Source of the DNA: Kitasatospora griseola
GTDB taxonomy: Bacteria; Actinomycetota; Actinomycetes; Streptomycetales; Streptomycetaceae
Reading direction: 5' to 3'
Assembly (NCBI RefSeq): GCF_014648555.1
Contig: NZ_BMRI01000022.1
Span: 38,355 to 82,262 of the forward strand
DNA length: 43,908 nt
The position numbers and the translations under genes are program-made. Below, in pieces: positions 8,458 through 17,978 of this stretch. The notes beneath the pieces are model-generated. The model had not been told where the DNA came from. It searched no databases and was given only the letters and a program-made list of their open reading frames with translations. Each line of letters opens with the position of its first letter. The stretch's first letter is position 1.

Positions 8458-11400
8458 CTACGCACCTCTCCGAACGGGCCGTTCCGGTGGTTCCGGCTCG
8501 CCGTATCCGCCGCCGCCCGGGGTCTCGACCTCCAGGACGTCGTCCGGTTCGACGTGCACGGTCGCGAAGCCGGCCAGTGGCTCGACCGTGCCGTCCCGGC
8601 GCAGCAGCCGGTTGGAGCCGAGGGCACCGGGTGCGCCGCCGGCCATGCCGTACGGGGGGACGCGGCGGTGGCTCGACAGGATGCTGACCGTCATCGGCTC
8701 GCGGAAGCGGATCCGCCGCACCACGCCGTCACCGCCCCGATGGCGGCCTGTTCCGCCGCTGCCGGACCGGACGGCGAACTCGTCGAGGAGGACGGGCAGT
8801 CGCCACTCCAGGACTTCCGGGTCGGTCAGCCGTGAGTTGGTCATGTGGGTCTGGACGGCGGTGGCTCCGTCGAAGTCGGGGCCCGCGCCGGCGCCGGAGG
8901 CGATGGTTTCGTAGTACTGGTGGCGGTCGTTGCCGAGGGTGAGGTTGTTCATCGTGCCGGACCCTTCGGCCTGGAGGCCGAGGGCGGCGTAGAGCGCGCC
9001 GGTGACGGCCTGTGAGGTCTCGACGTTGCCGGCGGCGACGGCGGCCGGCGGGCGTGGGGCGAGCATCGAGCCGGGTGGGACGACGATCCGCAGCGGGCGC
9101 AGGCAGCCGTCGTTGAGCGGGATGTCGTCGGCCACCAGGGTGCGGAAGACGTACAGCACCGCGGCGTTCACCACGGCGGACGGCGCGTTGAGGTTGCTGT
9201 CGAGTTGGGCCGAGGTGCCGGTGAAGTCCACGGTGGCGGTGCGCCGGCGGCGGTCGACCCGGATCCGTACCGCGATCACCGCGCCGGTGTCGGTCTCGTA
9301 CCGGTAGGAGCCGTCGGCGAGTTCGCCGATCGCCTCGCGCACTGCCCGTTCGGCGTTGTCCTGCACGTGCCGCATGTAGGCCTGGACCACGTCGAGTCCG
9401 AACTGCTCGACCATCGCGTTGACTTCGTCGATTCCCTTGCGGTTGGCGGCGATCTGGGCCCGCAGGTCGGCGAGGTTGGTGGCCGGGTCGCGCGAGGGGT
9501 GGGGCGCGTCGGTGAGCAGGCGCAGCGTCTCGGCCTCGCGGAGCCGGCCGTCCGCCACCAGCAGCCAGTTGTCGAACAGGACGCCTTCCTGCTCGATCTC
9601 CCGGCTGGTCGCCGGCATCGAGCCGGGGGTGATCCCGCCGATCTCGGCGTGGTGCCCGCGGGAGGCGACGAAGAACAGGATCTCGCGGCCGGCCGGGTCG
9701 AAGACCGGGGTGACGACGGTGATGTCGGGCAGGTGGGTGCCGCCGTGGTAGGGGTCGTTGACGGCGTAGGAGTCGCCCGGCCGCATCTCCGGCCCGCGGC
9801 GGCGGAGCACTTCCTTGACGGTGGTGCCCATCGAGCCCAGGTGCACCGGGATGTGCGGGGCGTTGGCGACCAGGTTGCCCTCCGGATCGAACAGTGCACA
9901 GGAGAAGTCCAGTCGCTCCTTGATGTTGACGGACTGGGCGGTCGACTCCAGCCGGGCTCCCATCTGCTGCGCGATCGCCATGAAGAGGTTGTTGAACACC
10001 TCCAGCAGCACCGGGTCTGCCTCGGCGGTGACTGCGGGCCCGGCCCGGTCGGCGATCTGCTCGATCTGCAGGTGGCCGGCGGGGGTGACGGTGGCGCGCC
10101 AGCCGTCGTCCACCACCGTGGTGGCACCGGCCTCGGCGATCACGGCCGGCCCGGTGACGGTGTCGGCCGGGCGCAGCCACTCGCGTTTCAGCAGCGGCAC
10201 CTCGCGCCACTGGCCGCCGGTGGCCATCCGGACGGCGGGGAGCTCGGCAGGTCCGTTCCGGTGGACCTGCGGCGCGCCCAGGTCCGGTTGCTCGGTGAGG
10301 CCGGTGGCCTCCACCGCGAGGGCTTCGACGACGATCGGACGGTCCATCAGGAAGGAGTAGGTGGCCCGGTGCCGCTCCTTGAACTCCCTTTCCATGTCAT
10401 GGAGTTCGCCGAGAGCGACATCCAGGGTCGTGTCGGTGCCGTGGTACCGCAGCCGGGCCCGGCGGGCCAGCCGGATCCGGTCCGGCGCGATCCCCTGCTC
10501 ACGCAGCTCGGACGTGGCGCCCGCCGCCAGTTCCTCGGACAGCGCGCGCAGGTCCGCCATGGCCTCGGCCTCCAACCGGCGTTCGACGGCGTGCTCGCGC
10601 AGCACGGTGGTGTCGGCCAGGCCGATGCCGAGTGCGGAGAGCACCCCGGCCATCGGCGGGACCAGCACCGTGCGGATGCCGAGCGCCTCGGCAACCATGC
10701 AGGCGTGTTGGCCGCCGGCGCCGCCGAAGGTGGTCAGCGCATACCTGGTGACGTCGTGGCCCTGCTGCACCGAGATCCGTTTGATCGCGTTGGCGATGTT
10801 GCCGACCGCGATCCGCAGAAAGCCTTCCGCGGCCTGTTCCGGCGAGCAACCCGTCCCCGAGTCCGCGGTGATCCGGTCGGCCAGGGCGGTGAATTGACGG
10901 CGGACCAGGTCGAGGTCGGGCGGCTGGTCGCCGTCCGGCCCGAGGACGCGTGGGAAGTGCTCGGCCTGGATCCGGCCGAGCAGCAGGTTGGCGTCGGTGA
11001 CGGTGAGCGGCCCGCCCCGCCGGTAGCAGGCGGGGCCGGGGTCGGCGCCGGCCGAGTCCGGGCCGACCCGCAGCCGCCCGCCCTCGAAGCGCAGCACCGA
11101 GCCGCCACCGGCCGCCACCGTACGGATCGCCAGCATCGGCGCCCGCAGCCGCACGCCGGCTACCTCGGTGGTCACCACCCGCTCGAACTCGCCCGCGTAG
11201 TGCGACACATCGGTGGACGTGCCGCCCATGTCGAAGCCGATCACCCGCTCGAATCCGGCCAGTCGGGACATCCGCACCATGCCGACGATGCCGCCGGCCG
11301 GGCCGGACAGGATCGCGTCCTTGCCGCGGAAGTGGCCGGCCGCGGCGAGACCGCCGTTGGACTGCATGAACATCACCGGCACACCGCTCAACTCCCCTTC

Positions 11401-12063
11401 CACCTGCCGGACATAGCGCCGCAGGCCGGGCGAGAGGTAGGCGTCGGCCACGGCCGTGTCGCCGCGCGGCACCAGTCTCATCAGCGGACTCGCCTCGCTG
11501 GACAGCGACACCTGGCCGAAGCCGAGCCGCTCGGCCAGCCGGCCGATCTCCCGCTCGTGCGCGGGGTGAAGGTAGCTGTGCAGGCAGAGCACCGCGAGCG
11601 CGCCGATGCCGTCCCTGCGGCACTGGCGCAGCTCCGCTTCGAGCCGGTCCAGGTCGAGCCGGCGCAGTACCGTGCCGTCGGCGGTGATCCGCTCGTCCAC
11701 CTCGATCACCCGGGCGTACAGCGGTTCGGGGAGGGTGATCTCCCGGGCGAAGATCTGCGGGCGGTTCTGGTAGCCGATCCGCAGCGCGTCAGCGAAGCCA
11801 CGGGTCACCACCAGGGCGGTCGGTTCACCCGCTCGCTCCAGCAGGGCGTTGGTGGCCACCGTGGTACCCATCCGCACCGAGTCGATTCGCTCGTCGCCGG
11901 ACGGGAGCAGGGCCCGGATGCCGGCGACCGCCGCGTCGCGGTAGCGGGCCGGGTCGTGCGAGAGCAGCTTGCGGGTCAGCAGCCGGCCGTCGGGCGCCAG
12001 CGCGACCACGTCCGTGAAGGTGCCGCCGCGGTCCACCCAGAACTGCCAGCCCCGGCCGGGCAT
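8458..12063 (-). CDS. 5-oxoprolinase / hydantoinase A-B fusion
   Basis: A 1201-residue protein joining the two halves of the hydantoinase/oxoprolinase family, HyuA (about residues 1-670) and HyuB (about 683-1190). The fused form is typical of ATP-dependent 5-oxoprolinase, which opens 5-oxoproline to glutamate. [13 protein letters not shown] near the N-terminus and [12 protein letters not shown] near residue 276 are the phosphate-binding motifs of its ATPase half. The HyuB half starts at [16 protein letters not shown] and contains [20 protein letters not shown] 12063 is chosen because GAAGGGG precedes it and family homology begins there; the open frame continues upstream without support. It converges on arcC and diverges from the PntA-like gene. 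Hydantoin or acetone-carboxylase-like substrates cannot be excluded; oxoproline is the best guess from the fused layout. Confidence 0.9.
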   Translation of the reverse strand: MPGRGWQFWVDRGGTFTDVVALAPDGRLLTRKLLSHDPARYRDAAVAGIRALLPSGDERIDSVRMGTTVATNALLERAGEPTALVVTRGFADALRIGYQNRPQIFAREITLPEPLYARVIEVDERITADGTVLRRLDLDRLEAELRQCRRDGIGALAVLCLHSYLHPAHEREIGRLAERLGFGQVSLSSEASPLMRLVPRGDTAVADAYLSPGLRRYVRQVEGELSGVPVMFMQSNGGLAAAGHFRGKDAILSGPAGGIVGMVRMSRLAGFERVIGFDMGGTSTDVSHYAGEFERVVTTEVAGVRLRAPMLAIRTVAAGGGSVLRFEGGRLRVGPDSAGADPGPACYRRGGPLTVTDANLLLGRIQAEHFPRVLGPDGDQPPDLDLVRRQFTALADRITADSGTGCSPEQAAEGFLRIAVGNIANAIKRISVQQGHDVTRYALTTFGGAGGQHACMVAEALGIRTVLVPPMAGVLSALGIGLADTTVLREHAVERRLEAEAMADLRALSEELAAGATSELREQGIAPDRIRLARRARLRYHGTDTTLDVALGELHDMEREFKERHRATYSFLMDRPIVVEALAVEATGLTEQPDLGAPQVHRNGPAELPAVRMATGGQWREVPLLKREWLRPADTVTGPAVIAEAGATTVVDDGWRATVTPAGHLQIEQIADRAGPAVTAEADPVLLEVFNNLFMAIAQQMGARLESTAQSVNIKERLDFSCALFDPEGNLVANAPHIPVHLGSMGTTVKEVLRRRGPEMRPGDSYAVNDPYHGGTHLPDITVVTPVFDPAGREILFFVASRGHHAEIGGITPGSMPATSREIEQEGVLFDNWLLVADGRLREAETLRLLTDAPHPSRDPATNLADLRAQIAANRKGIDEVNAMVEQFGLDVVQAYMRHVQDNAERAVREAIGELADGSYRYETDTGAVIAVRIRVDRRRRTATVDFTGTSAQLDSNLNAPSAVVNAAVLYVFRTLVADDIPLNDGCLRPLRIVVPPGSMLAPRPPAAVAAGNVETSQAVTGALYAALGLQAEGSGTMNNLTLGNDRHQYYETIASGAGAGPDFDGATAVQTHMTNSRLTDPEVLEWRLPVLLDEFAVRSGSGGTGRHRGGDGVVRRIRFREPMTVSILSSHRRVPPYGMAGGAPGALGSNRLLRRDGTVEPLAGFATVHVEPDDVLEVETPGGGGYGEPEPPERPVRRGA

Positions 12064-12208
12064 TTCGGCCCCTTCCGCCGCCTCGGGACGCAGGTTCGGC
12101 GGGCCACGCCCGACGGCGCCCCTCGTCGAGTATCCGCCCGGAGGAGCCGGGGTCGCAAACAAGGACATACTGAACATACGGCCAGTCCCGGAGGACGGTG
12201 AGACGCAC
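12064..12208. promoter_or_regulatory. Divergent promoter region with ACATAC direct repeat
   Basis: These 145 bases separate the divergent oxoprolinase and transhydrogenase-like genes and must carry both promoters. An AT-rich island holds the direct repeat ACATAC-TGA-ACATAC at 12165-12179, a 9-base period. It could be an activator or repressor half-site pair or overlap a -10 element. No consensus -35/-10 pair is clear. Confidence 0.4.
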
Positions 12209-13420
12209 ATGGAGACCGGAGCACCCCGGACCGTCGGCGTTTTCCGGGAGACCGTGCCGGGCGAGCGACGGGTGGCCCTGGTGCCCGACGTGGTTCCCGC
12301 CGTCGGACGGCTCGGGCTGACGGTCCTGATCGAGCCCGGCACCGGCGCCCAGGCCTGGCTGCATGACGAGGCGTACCTCGCGGCCGGAGCCGAACTCGCC
12401 CGACACGGCGAGCTGTTGCACCGTGCCGACGTACTCCTCGGGGTGCATCCGCCGGCCCTCGACCGACTGCACGACCTGCGCCCCGGGCAGCTGCTGATCG
12501 CGCTCCTGCGCCCCACCGCGATCCCCCGCCCGGTGGGGCAGTGGGCCGACCGGGGGGTCACCGCGATCGGCCTCGACCTGGCGGACACCCGGCTGCCCGA
12601 GGCCCGTCCGATGGACGCCACGACGTCCCAGGCGCGGATCGCCGGCTACCGGGCGGTGCTGCTCGCGGCCGAACGGCTGGGCCGGTGCCTGCCACCGTGG
12701 GGCACGGCGGACACGGCGTTCGAGCCGGTCCGGACGCTGGTGGTCGGCGCCGGGCCCGAGGGGCTCCAGGCCGTCGACACCGCCCGCCGCCTCGGCTCCC
12801 GCGTACAGGTCGTCGAACTGCGCCGCCAGGAGCGGGCTCAGGCCGTCGCGCTCGGTGCCGAGCTGGTGGCCCTGCCCGGGTTCGACCCGGTGGCCGGCGA
12901 CCTGGAACTGGGCGAGGCGCTGGCGCACCGCCGCTCCGCGCTGGGCGAGGTGCTCGCGGCCGTCGTGCCCCGCTACGACCTCGTGGTGACCGCACTCGAC
13001 GTGCCCGGCGGGGAGCCGCCGATGCTGCTGCGCACCGACGAGGTGGCGGCCATGCGCCCCGGGTCGGTCCTGGTCGACCTGACGGCCGGGCCCGCCCACG
13101 TCCCCGCCCCCACGGACAGCTGGGCGCAGGGCAACCTTGAGTGCGCCCGGCCGGGCGCCACGACGCTGGTCGGCGACGGGGTGATCGTCATCGGCGCCGG
13201 TGAGCTCGCCGCCCAAGTCCCCGGGACGGCCTCGGAGGCGTACGCGCACAACGTGCTGGCGTTGCTGACCCACCTGACCCGGCGCGACGGGCTCCGCGTC
13301 GATCCGACCGATCCGGTGCAGGACGCCATGGTGGTGACCCACCACGGAGCCGTCCGACATGCCGCGACGCGGCGACTGCTCGCCGACGCGACGGCGGCCG
13401 CCGGTCCGCCTCCGCCTTAG
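12209..13420 (+). CDS. NAD(P) transhydrogenase subunit alpha-like protein (AlaDH/PNT family)
   Basis: A 403-residue soluble protein of the alanine dehydrogenase / pyridine nucleotide transhydrogenase family, resembling the NAD-binding domain I of PntA. Matches by recall are [13 protein letters not shown] at the N-terminus, [19 protein letters not shown] (PntA has a Ser-Met-Ala-Asn version), the dinucleotide loop [19 protein letters not shown], and [19 protein letters not shown] followed by VLVDLTA. The usual Ala-Ala-Gln motif after VDL is replaced by Thr-Ala-Gly. There is no membrane segment, and no pntB or second alpha subunit is adjacent, so a proton-pumping complex is not encoded here. The ATG at 12209 has GGTGAG seven bases upstream. 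It may use a partner elsewhere or be a different oxidoreductase. Confidence 0.8.
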   Translation: METGAPRTVGVFRETVPGERRVALVPDVVPAVGRLGLTVLIEPGTGAQAWLHDEAYLAAGAELARHGELLHRADVLLGVHPPALDRLHDLRPGQLLIALLRPTAIPRPVGQWADRGVTAIGLDLADTRLPEARPMDATTSQARIAGYRAVLLAAERLGRCLPPWGTADTAFEPVRTLVVGAGPEGLQAVDTARRLGSRVQVVELRRQERAQAVALGAELVALPGFDPVAGDLELGEALAHRRSALGEVLAAVVPRYDLVVTALDVPGGEPPMLLRTDEVAAMRPGSVLVDLTAGPAHVPAPTDSWAQGNLECARPGATTLVGDGVIVIGAGELAAQVPGTASEAYAHNVLALLTHLTRRDGLRVDPTDPVQDAMVVTHHGAVRHAATRRLLADATAAAGPPPP

Positions 13421-13450
13421 CTTCGGCCCTGCCGCCTTAGCTTCGACCCC
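13411..13450. repeat. 20-base tandem duplication spanning two convergent stop codons
   Basis: Bases 13411-13430 and 13431-13450 match at 17 of 20 positions, sharing the core CCGCCTTAGCTTCG at 13412-13425 and 13432-13445. The first copy contains the TAG stop of the plus-strand transhydrogenase-like gene. The second contains the TTA (TAA) stop of the minus-strand PhoU-like gene. The two genes end only 16 bases apart. Confidence 0.7.
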
Positions 13451-14072
13451 GTCCTGGCGACGAGGGGCCGGTGAACAGCAGGGCGTACCGCCCGATCGCA
13501 CCGGCGTGCTCCGCGCACTGCTGGTAGTGCCCGGACAGCAGGACCAGGTCGGCGGCGGTGCCGAGGTCGACCGGAGCCTCTGCCGCGAGCAGCCTCTCGT
13601 ACAACAGGCGCTGCCGCCGGGCCGTCTCGGGCATGTCCGACAGCAGGTCCGCGACGGCCTCCGGTGCGGCCTGCTCCAGGACGTCGGCCGCCCGGCCGAC
13701 CAAGCCGACGGCCGCATCGGCGATGGCTCGCAGGCTCGTGAGCAGCTGCTCCGGAAACGGCTCGCGGTCCTGCTGCCGTGCCCAGGCCACCTCCAGCAGC
13801 CGTTCGGCGAGCACCCCCAGCCACTCCACCTCGCGGCCCACCTGAACGCCGGCCACCACGGCTCGCACCCCCGCGGGCGCGGCACCCGCGTCCTCCTCGA
13901 TCCGTCCACGGAGTTCCGCCAGCGCCTTCTCCGACCGCACCACCCCGTCCGCCGCCCCGACCTCGGCCGTCAGCGCCGCGGTCGCCCCGTCCAGCGCCTC
14001 TGCGGCGAGCCGGACCAGATCCGCCAACTCGCCGACAAAAGCCCGCAGTTCACCAACACCGGTATCCGACAT
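13437..14072 (-). CDS. PhoU-family protein
   Basis: A 211-residue all-helical protein resembling PhoU regulators of phosphate uptake and signalling. The two-fold PhoU layout is visible: an N-terminal half around LVRLAAEALDGATAALTAEV and SEKALAELRGRIEED, then VEWLGVLAERLLEVAWAR, and a second half ending in DLVLLSGHYQQCAEHAGAIG, which matches the Gly-Arg-Tyr-Tyr-Glu-Arg motif of PhoU only loosely. The metal-binding E/DxxxD signature is therefore weakened and the protein is divergent. The ATG at 14072 begins the homology. No pst or phosphate sensor genes are nearby, so its partner is unknown. It meets the transhydrogenase-like gene tail to tail. Confidence 0.7.
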   Translation of the reverse strand: MSDTGVGELRAFVGELADLVRLAAEALDGATAALTAEVGAADGVVRSEKALAELRGRIEEDAGAAPAGVRAVVAGVQVGREVEWLGVLAERLLEVAWARQQDREPFPEQLLTSLRAIADAAVGLVGRAADVLEQAAPEAVADLLSDMPETARRQRLLYERLLAAEAPVDLGTAADLVLLSGHYQQCAEHAGAIGRYALLFTGPSSPGRGRS

Positions 14073-14241
14073 CGGTCGGCTCCCGTCTCGCTCGGAACAC
14101 CGCGCCCGCCCGCTCGGCCACGTCGCGCAGCCCCTCCCCGACAGTCTCCTCCCGCCGACCGCCCGGCAACCACCCCTGGCGACAGCCGCGAGGCGCGACC
14201 GTCACGCTCCACGTCCAGCCGACCACTCCACGCGAAAGCAC
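14050..14241 (-). CDS. Possible small hypothetical protein
   Basis: A 63-codon frame from a GTG, overlapping the 5' end of the PhoU-like gene by 23 bases. It reads like a plausible peptide (RREETVGEGLRDVAERAGAV) with moderately G/C-rich third positions but no clear ribosome binding site or family. It lies downstream of the TPP riboswitch in the same orientation, so it could be what remains of a controlled gene. It may equally be chance. Confidence 0.2.
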   Translation of the reverse strand: MLSRGVVGWTWSVTVAPRGCRQGWLPGGRREETVGEGLRDVAERAGAVFRARREPTDVGYRCW

Positions 14242-15036
14242 CGCGGCGCTCGGCGGTTCGCTTCCGGTCAGGCGAGGAGCATGGCGAAGCGCCGGAAAGG
14301 ACGCAGGTACGAGGCGACATCTGCCGTTCCGGTCCGTCGCGGGTCGGCACCTGCCTCACGGACGAGCTCCGGTCCGGGCCACGGCGCGCCGACCGTCTTC
14401 CCGGACGAGCTGATCGAGCGGGCCGTCGAGGCCGTCCGCGGCGGAGGCCATGGTCGGCGCCACTGCGGAGTGGACGGCTCCGCCTTCCCCCGTCGCTGGT
14501 CGCGTCCGGCAGGAATCTCGCCCGGACAGGCGAAACCTGCAAGGTGGGCTCCCTTCGCCGGCATTGTCCGGATCAGGTGGTGGAGGTCGCCTTCCGGTCT
14601 CACAGACCTTCCAGCCTCTCAGCCCGACCGCCGACAGACGTCCCGCGCGGCGTCTCCGCTCAACGCCAGGGCCATCCGGTCGAACTCCCTCGCTCGCCCT
14701 GCAGGCTTCTTCCCACGATACTCCCGCCGCCCCATCCGGAAACCGGGGGCGAGCGGACCGATCGCTGTCCGGGCGAACCGGCCGACCGCCCGGGGGCCGG
14801 ACAGGCAGCGGCCCGCCGTCCTCTGATCCACCTGCTGCCGCGTGCCACCGACAACGGGCGCACCCTGCGGACCCCCGGGAGACGGCCGGCTCCGGGGGTT
14901 CCGTGCGGCCGGGCACCGTCAGGCCCGTATGAAAATCGCAGCCCGCGCCGTCAAGGTGCCGTAGCGGGCGGCTCCCGCAGGCGGGACCGCGCGGACGATC
15001 ACGGTGACAGTTCCTCGATCCGCGGAGGTCCCCCCG
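14242..15036. other. Gene-poor region containing a TPP riboswitch
   Basis: No frame here has convincing family features. Long open frames on both strands are the product of high GC content. The only recognisable element is the minus-strand thiamine pyrophosphate riboswitch at 14549-14648. Bases 14649-15036 hold the leader of the truncated plus-strand permease. Confidence 0.55.
14549..14648 (-). ncRNA. TPP riboswitch (THI element), apparently orphan
   Basis: Read on the minus strand, conserved THI-box elements appear in the correct order and spacing. GGGCTGAGAGG is at 14625-14615. A variable P3 stem with perfect arms GGTCT/AGACC is at 14608-14596. CCTGATCCGG is at 14577-14568, and ATGCCGGCGAAGGGAG at 14564-14549. 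These are the pyrimidine- and pyrophosphate-sensing junction sequences of TPP riboswitches, very similar to actinobacterial thiC leaders as I recall them. Such elements normally repress thiamine synthesis or uptake genes. Here the next confident minus-strand gene is a PhoU-like protein some 480 bases away, with no thi gene between, so the target gene seems lost or unrecognised. Confidence 0.85.
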
Positions 15037-15735
15037 ATGTTCGTCCCGATGGATCCGGCATCCACCGAGGTCCGACCCGAGGTCGGAGCCGAGCAGGCCG
15101 CAGCCGTCGAGGAGCGGCACCGGCTCACCGCGTTCGGCGGCCTGGCCGCGCTCTCCCTGGACGCGATGGCCTCGGTGGCGTACGGACCCGAGTCGATCGT
15201 GCTGGTGCTGGCAGCGGCCGGCTCGTACGGGCTCGGGTTCACGCTGCCGGTGACGGTGGCGATCGCGGTGCTGCTGGCGGTACTGGTCGCGTCCTACCGG
15301 CAGGTGATCGCGGCGTTCCCGGACGGCGGCGGCGCGTACGCGGTGGCGAAGGCCCAGCTGGGGCGGCGCACCGCGCTGGTGGCGGCGGCCTCGCTGGTGG
15401 TCGACTACGTGCTGAACGTCGCGGTGTCGGTGACGGCCGGCGTGGCGGCGCTGACCTCCGCGTTCCCGGAACTGTACGGACACCGGGTGTGGCTGTGCCT
15501 GGGCGTGCTGGCGGTGGTGACGGCGGTCAACCTGCGCGGCATCGCCGAGTCGGCGCGCTGGTTCATGGCGCCCACGGCGGTGTTCGTCGGCTCGATCCTG
15601 GCGGTGATCGCGATCGGCCTGTTCCGGGACGCGCCGGCGTCCACGGCGGCCGCCGCCGGGCACGCCTCCGCGCTTGCCGGCAGTGCGTCGACGGTCGGCG
15701 CGCTGCTGCTGCTACGAGCGTTCGCGGCGGGCGGC
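15037..15735 (+). pseudogene. Truncated APC-family permease
   Basis: About 233 residues of an amino acid permease with six hydrophobic segments, beginning with a good ribosome binding site (GGAGG) and ATG at 15037. The N-terminal part (HRLTAFGGLAALSLDAMASV, then GPESIVLVLAAAGSYGLG) is typical of large streptomycete APC transporters of 600 or more residues. Homology stops abruptly after TVGALLLLRAFA, where intact relatives continue with the next helices. The open frame runs on to 15987 as unrelated Arg/Pro-rich sequence that is the antisense of another gene remnant. The break therefore looks like a deletion or recombination joint at about 15,713-15,735. At most half a transporter would be made, so it is called a pseudogene. 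Confidence 0.75.
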
Positions 15736-16230
15736 GGCTGTCCCGACGGCATTGACCCGGTCCGCGGCCGGTGCCAGCCGCCGGCGGAGCAGGTCCGTCG
15801 CCTGCCGGAAGGTAGCCGGCGCCTCGTAGCGGCCGAGCTGATCGATGACGGACCGGCCGGACTGCCGGATCGTCTCCGGAGGTCGCCGCCCGCCTCGGTG
15901 CGGCGCTGCTCGTACGCATCGAGGGTCTGCCGGCACAGGGCAGTGAAGTCGGGGTCGGCGCCGAACAGCAGCAGGTCGGCGGCCTGAGCGTCCAGCTCGT
16001 TCAGCGCGAAGGACAGGTCGGCGGGGCGGACGGCGTGCGGTGCCCCCGATGGCCGATGGCGTCGATGCCGCTGCACGCGCCGCCGAGGACGGGCGCCAGG
16101 ACGGCGGCAGGACGGCGGCGAGGAGCAGCACCGAGGTGGGAGGCGGTGGCGGTGAGCGCGCGGACCGGGCGCGAGGTGTTCCACCGGGCGCGCAGCAGCC
16201 GTGGCGGACGGCGGACGCGCGGCAGTGGCG
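15713..16230 (-). pseudogene. Frameshifted remnant of a membrane-anchored hypothetical protein
   Basis: Reading the minus strand, coherent protein sequence appears in successive pieces in different frames. First comes RLLRARWNTSRPVRALTATA, then PADLSFALNELDAQAADLLL with FGADPDFTALCRQTLDAYEQ, then ETIRQSGRSVIDQLGRYEAP with FRQATDLLRRRLAPAADRVN. These resemble streptomycete membrane proteins of unknown function with an extracytoplasmic helical domain (ALNELDAQ and TLDAYEQRR are typical). At least two frameshifts are needed, near 16,030 and 15,880, and the frame stops at 15713 just where the opposite-strand permease homology ends. A sequencing error could mimic one frameshift, but two plus the truncation favour decay. 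Limits are approximate. Confidence 0.55.
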
Positions 16231-17223
16231 CCGGCGCGGCCGTTCGCGGTGCCGCCGTCTCCCCCGAGACGGCGGTGCCCGGTCGAACTGTCGTGCCGTG
16301 CGCGCCCGAGGCCGCGCGTCCCCCTTATCCCCTCTGGCCGCCGGAATTCGGCCCCGGTCACTGACCGGGGTGTTGGGTTTCCGGCCCGCGGCCCGCCCGA
16401 TCCTCGTCGGATCGGGGCGAGCCGCTGTCCGGAAGAGACATTACGGCGACGGGTGGCCGATCCTGGCTGCCCTGACGGCGCCCTGACGTGCGGACAGCGG
16501 ATGCTGACGGATCATTAGCGCGGTCTGCGACGCAGCAGGCGGCCGTCAGCCGGTCGAGGCCGCCGACCGTGCGGGGTGACAGCCCGTCCGTGAGGCAATC
16601 GCACGCTCCGTCCCCGGGTCCGACGGCCACCACTGCCACCGGGCGCGGCCGCGTTCCAGCTGCAGCTCGGGCTTGGGCACCACCAGTCCCGGCACGCGGC
16701 CTGGCTGACGCAGTGGGCCGTGACCGAGGGGCGCATGCCGCGGCGCAGTCATCCCGCCCGGGTCACTCCCACCGCCAGGAGGTCGCCGGGGTCGTCGGGG
16801 AGCACCGTCCGCCGCCACGAACTCCACTTCACCGCCGCAGCAAGGGAATTGATTACCCCGGACACTGGATCTGTGGATTCGGCTCGGTGCCGCCTCGATG
16901 CCTTGCCCGGCATCCGATGCTCCGGATCATCCCGAAAAAGTTTGCCATTCCTTCCAGTGCTGGACACGCAACCTGTTGCTGAGCAGTCAGAGGTTTCGAG
17001 CAGGATCGACTGCCACCGCTCCTCAAGTACTCGGCCTGGTGCGCCACTTGGGGCGCGGCTGCAGTCGGTGCCTGCCGGCGACGACGAGTCGGAAATTGAC
17101 TCGCTGTCGGGAAGTCCGGGCAGGCCACGCCGTTCCCGCCGCTCGATCGCCCACCTGCCGGCGCCCGGACGGCCGACTGGGTTCGTTGGCCCCACGATTC
17201 CGCCGCTCCCCCAGGAGAAGATC
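16231..17223. other. Gene-poor region before the lectin gene
   Basis: No gene is supported. There is a perfect 8-bp stem-loop at 16396-16416 (CCCGATCC / GGATCGGG) and a stretch of lower GC content at about 16,840-17,020 that may hold the promoter of the lectin gene. Several overlapping frames on both strands show no family signature; some may be degraded coding sequence continuing the eroded zone to the left. Confidence 0.5.
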
Positions 17224-17763
17224 GTGAACTTGCACAGGAACCTCGCCGGCATGGCCGCCTTCGCAGCAATCGCCGCCGCGGGCCTCACCACCGCAGCACC
17301 GGCCAACGCGGCCGGCCCCCAGGCAAGTCACAGCACCACCCCGGGAAGCCCCACCACTGCGGGCACGCTCCTGCCCGCCAACATCAGCTACACGACCATC
17401 GTCCAGTACGCGACAGGTCACTGCCTGGACGGGAACAGCGCCGGAAGTGTCTACGAGTCGCCCTGCGGGCCCTCGGACAACCCCTACCAGCGGTGGAACA
17501 TCACCCTGGACGCCACGGGCAAGTACACCGTGGTCCAGTACGCGACCAACCGCTGCCTGGACAGCAACGGCGCCGGAGCTGTCTGCACCTCGGTCTGCGG
17601 GCCGTCCGACAATCCCTACCAGCACTGGCGCCAGGGCCCGTTCAACAGCGCGAGCTTCCAGAACGCGGCTACGGGTCGACTCCTGGACGGGAACGGTTCG
17701 AGCGTCTACGCATCCGTCCCCTCCAACTCCGACAACCCGTACCAGATCTGGACCGACGTATAG
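17224..17763 (+). CDS. Small secreted ricin-type (beta-trefoil) lectin-like protein
   Basis: A 179-residue exported protein. The GTG at 17224 follows AGGAGA and begins a signal peptide: basic NLHRN, hydrophobic MAAFAAIAAAGLTTA, and a probable signal peptidase site after APANA. After a Thr/Ser/Pro linker there are three repeats of about 45 residues, each with a TTIVQYATGHCLDGN-like start and an NPYQRW, NPYQHW or NPYQIW end. These are the Q-x-W motifs of RICIN beta-trefoil domains. The first two repeats share GPSDNPYQ; the third is shorter and has lost its cysteines. No catalytic domain is attached, so it is probably a carbohydrate-binding or surface protein. It is followed by a perfect terminator hairpin. 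Its target is unknown. Confidence 0.8.
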   Translation: MNLHRNLAGMAAFAAIAAAGLTTAAPANAAGPQASHSTTPGSPTTAGTLLPANISYTTIVQYATGHCLDGNSAGSVYESPCGPSDNPYQRWNITLDATGKYTVVQYATNRCLDSNGAGAVCTSVCGPSDNPYQHWRQGPFNSASFQNAATGRLLDGNGSSVYASVPSNSDNPYQIWTDV

Positions 17764-17772
17764 CCGATGCCC

Positions 17773-17805
17773 GTGTGCCGCCCGCCCATCACCCGGGCGG
17801 CACAC
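17773..17805. terminator. Perfect 12-bp stem-loop after the lectin gene
   Basis: GTGTGCCGCCCG at 17773-17784 and its exact complement at 17794-17805 flank a 9-base loop, ten bases after the lectin stop codon. It lies between convergent genes and could serve both directions. Confidence 0.75.
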
Positions 17806-17978
17806 GCCTCGCCCGATCGCGGACGACCCCGACTCGGCTTCCCTTGCGCGTGATTGCCTCGCGCGCCCGTCCCTCGGACATGACGGTGCGCCGACCGCCG
17901 AGGCGGCCTGACCGTCCGGCTCGCCGCCCGCGCCCCGGCGGCGGCGCCCGGCGTCTCGTCTGGCGTCTTCTCGCTCGA

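Noticed and set aside
13970..14542. 190-codon minus-strand frame just after the TPP riboswitch
   Set aside because: Tempting as a riboswitch-controlled gene, but the translation is Arg/Ser/Pro-rich without motifs and overlaps the PhoU-like gene extensively in another frame.
16488..16982. 164-codon plus-strand frame in the gene-poor region
   Set aside because: Composition is typical of non-coding high-GC DNA, and no start signal or family feature is visible.
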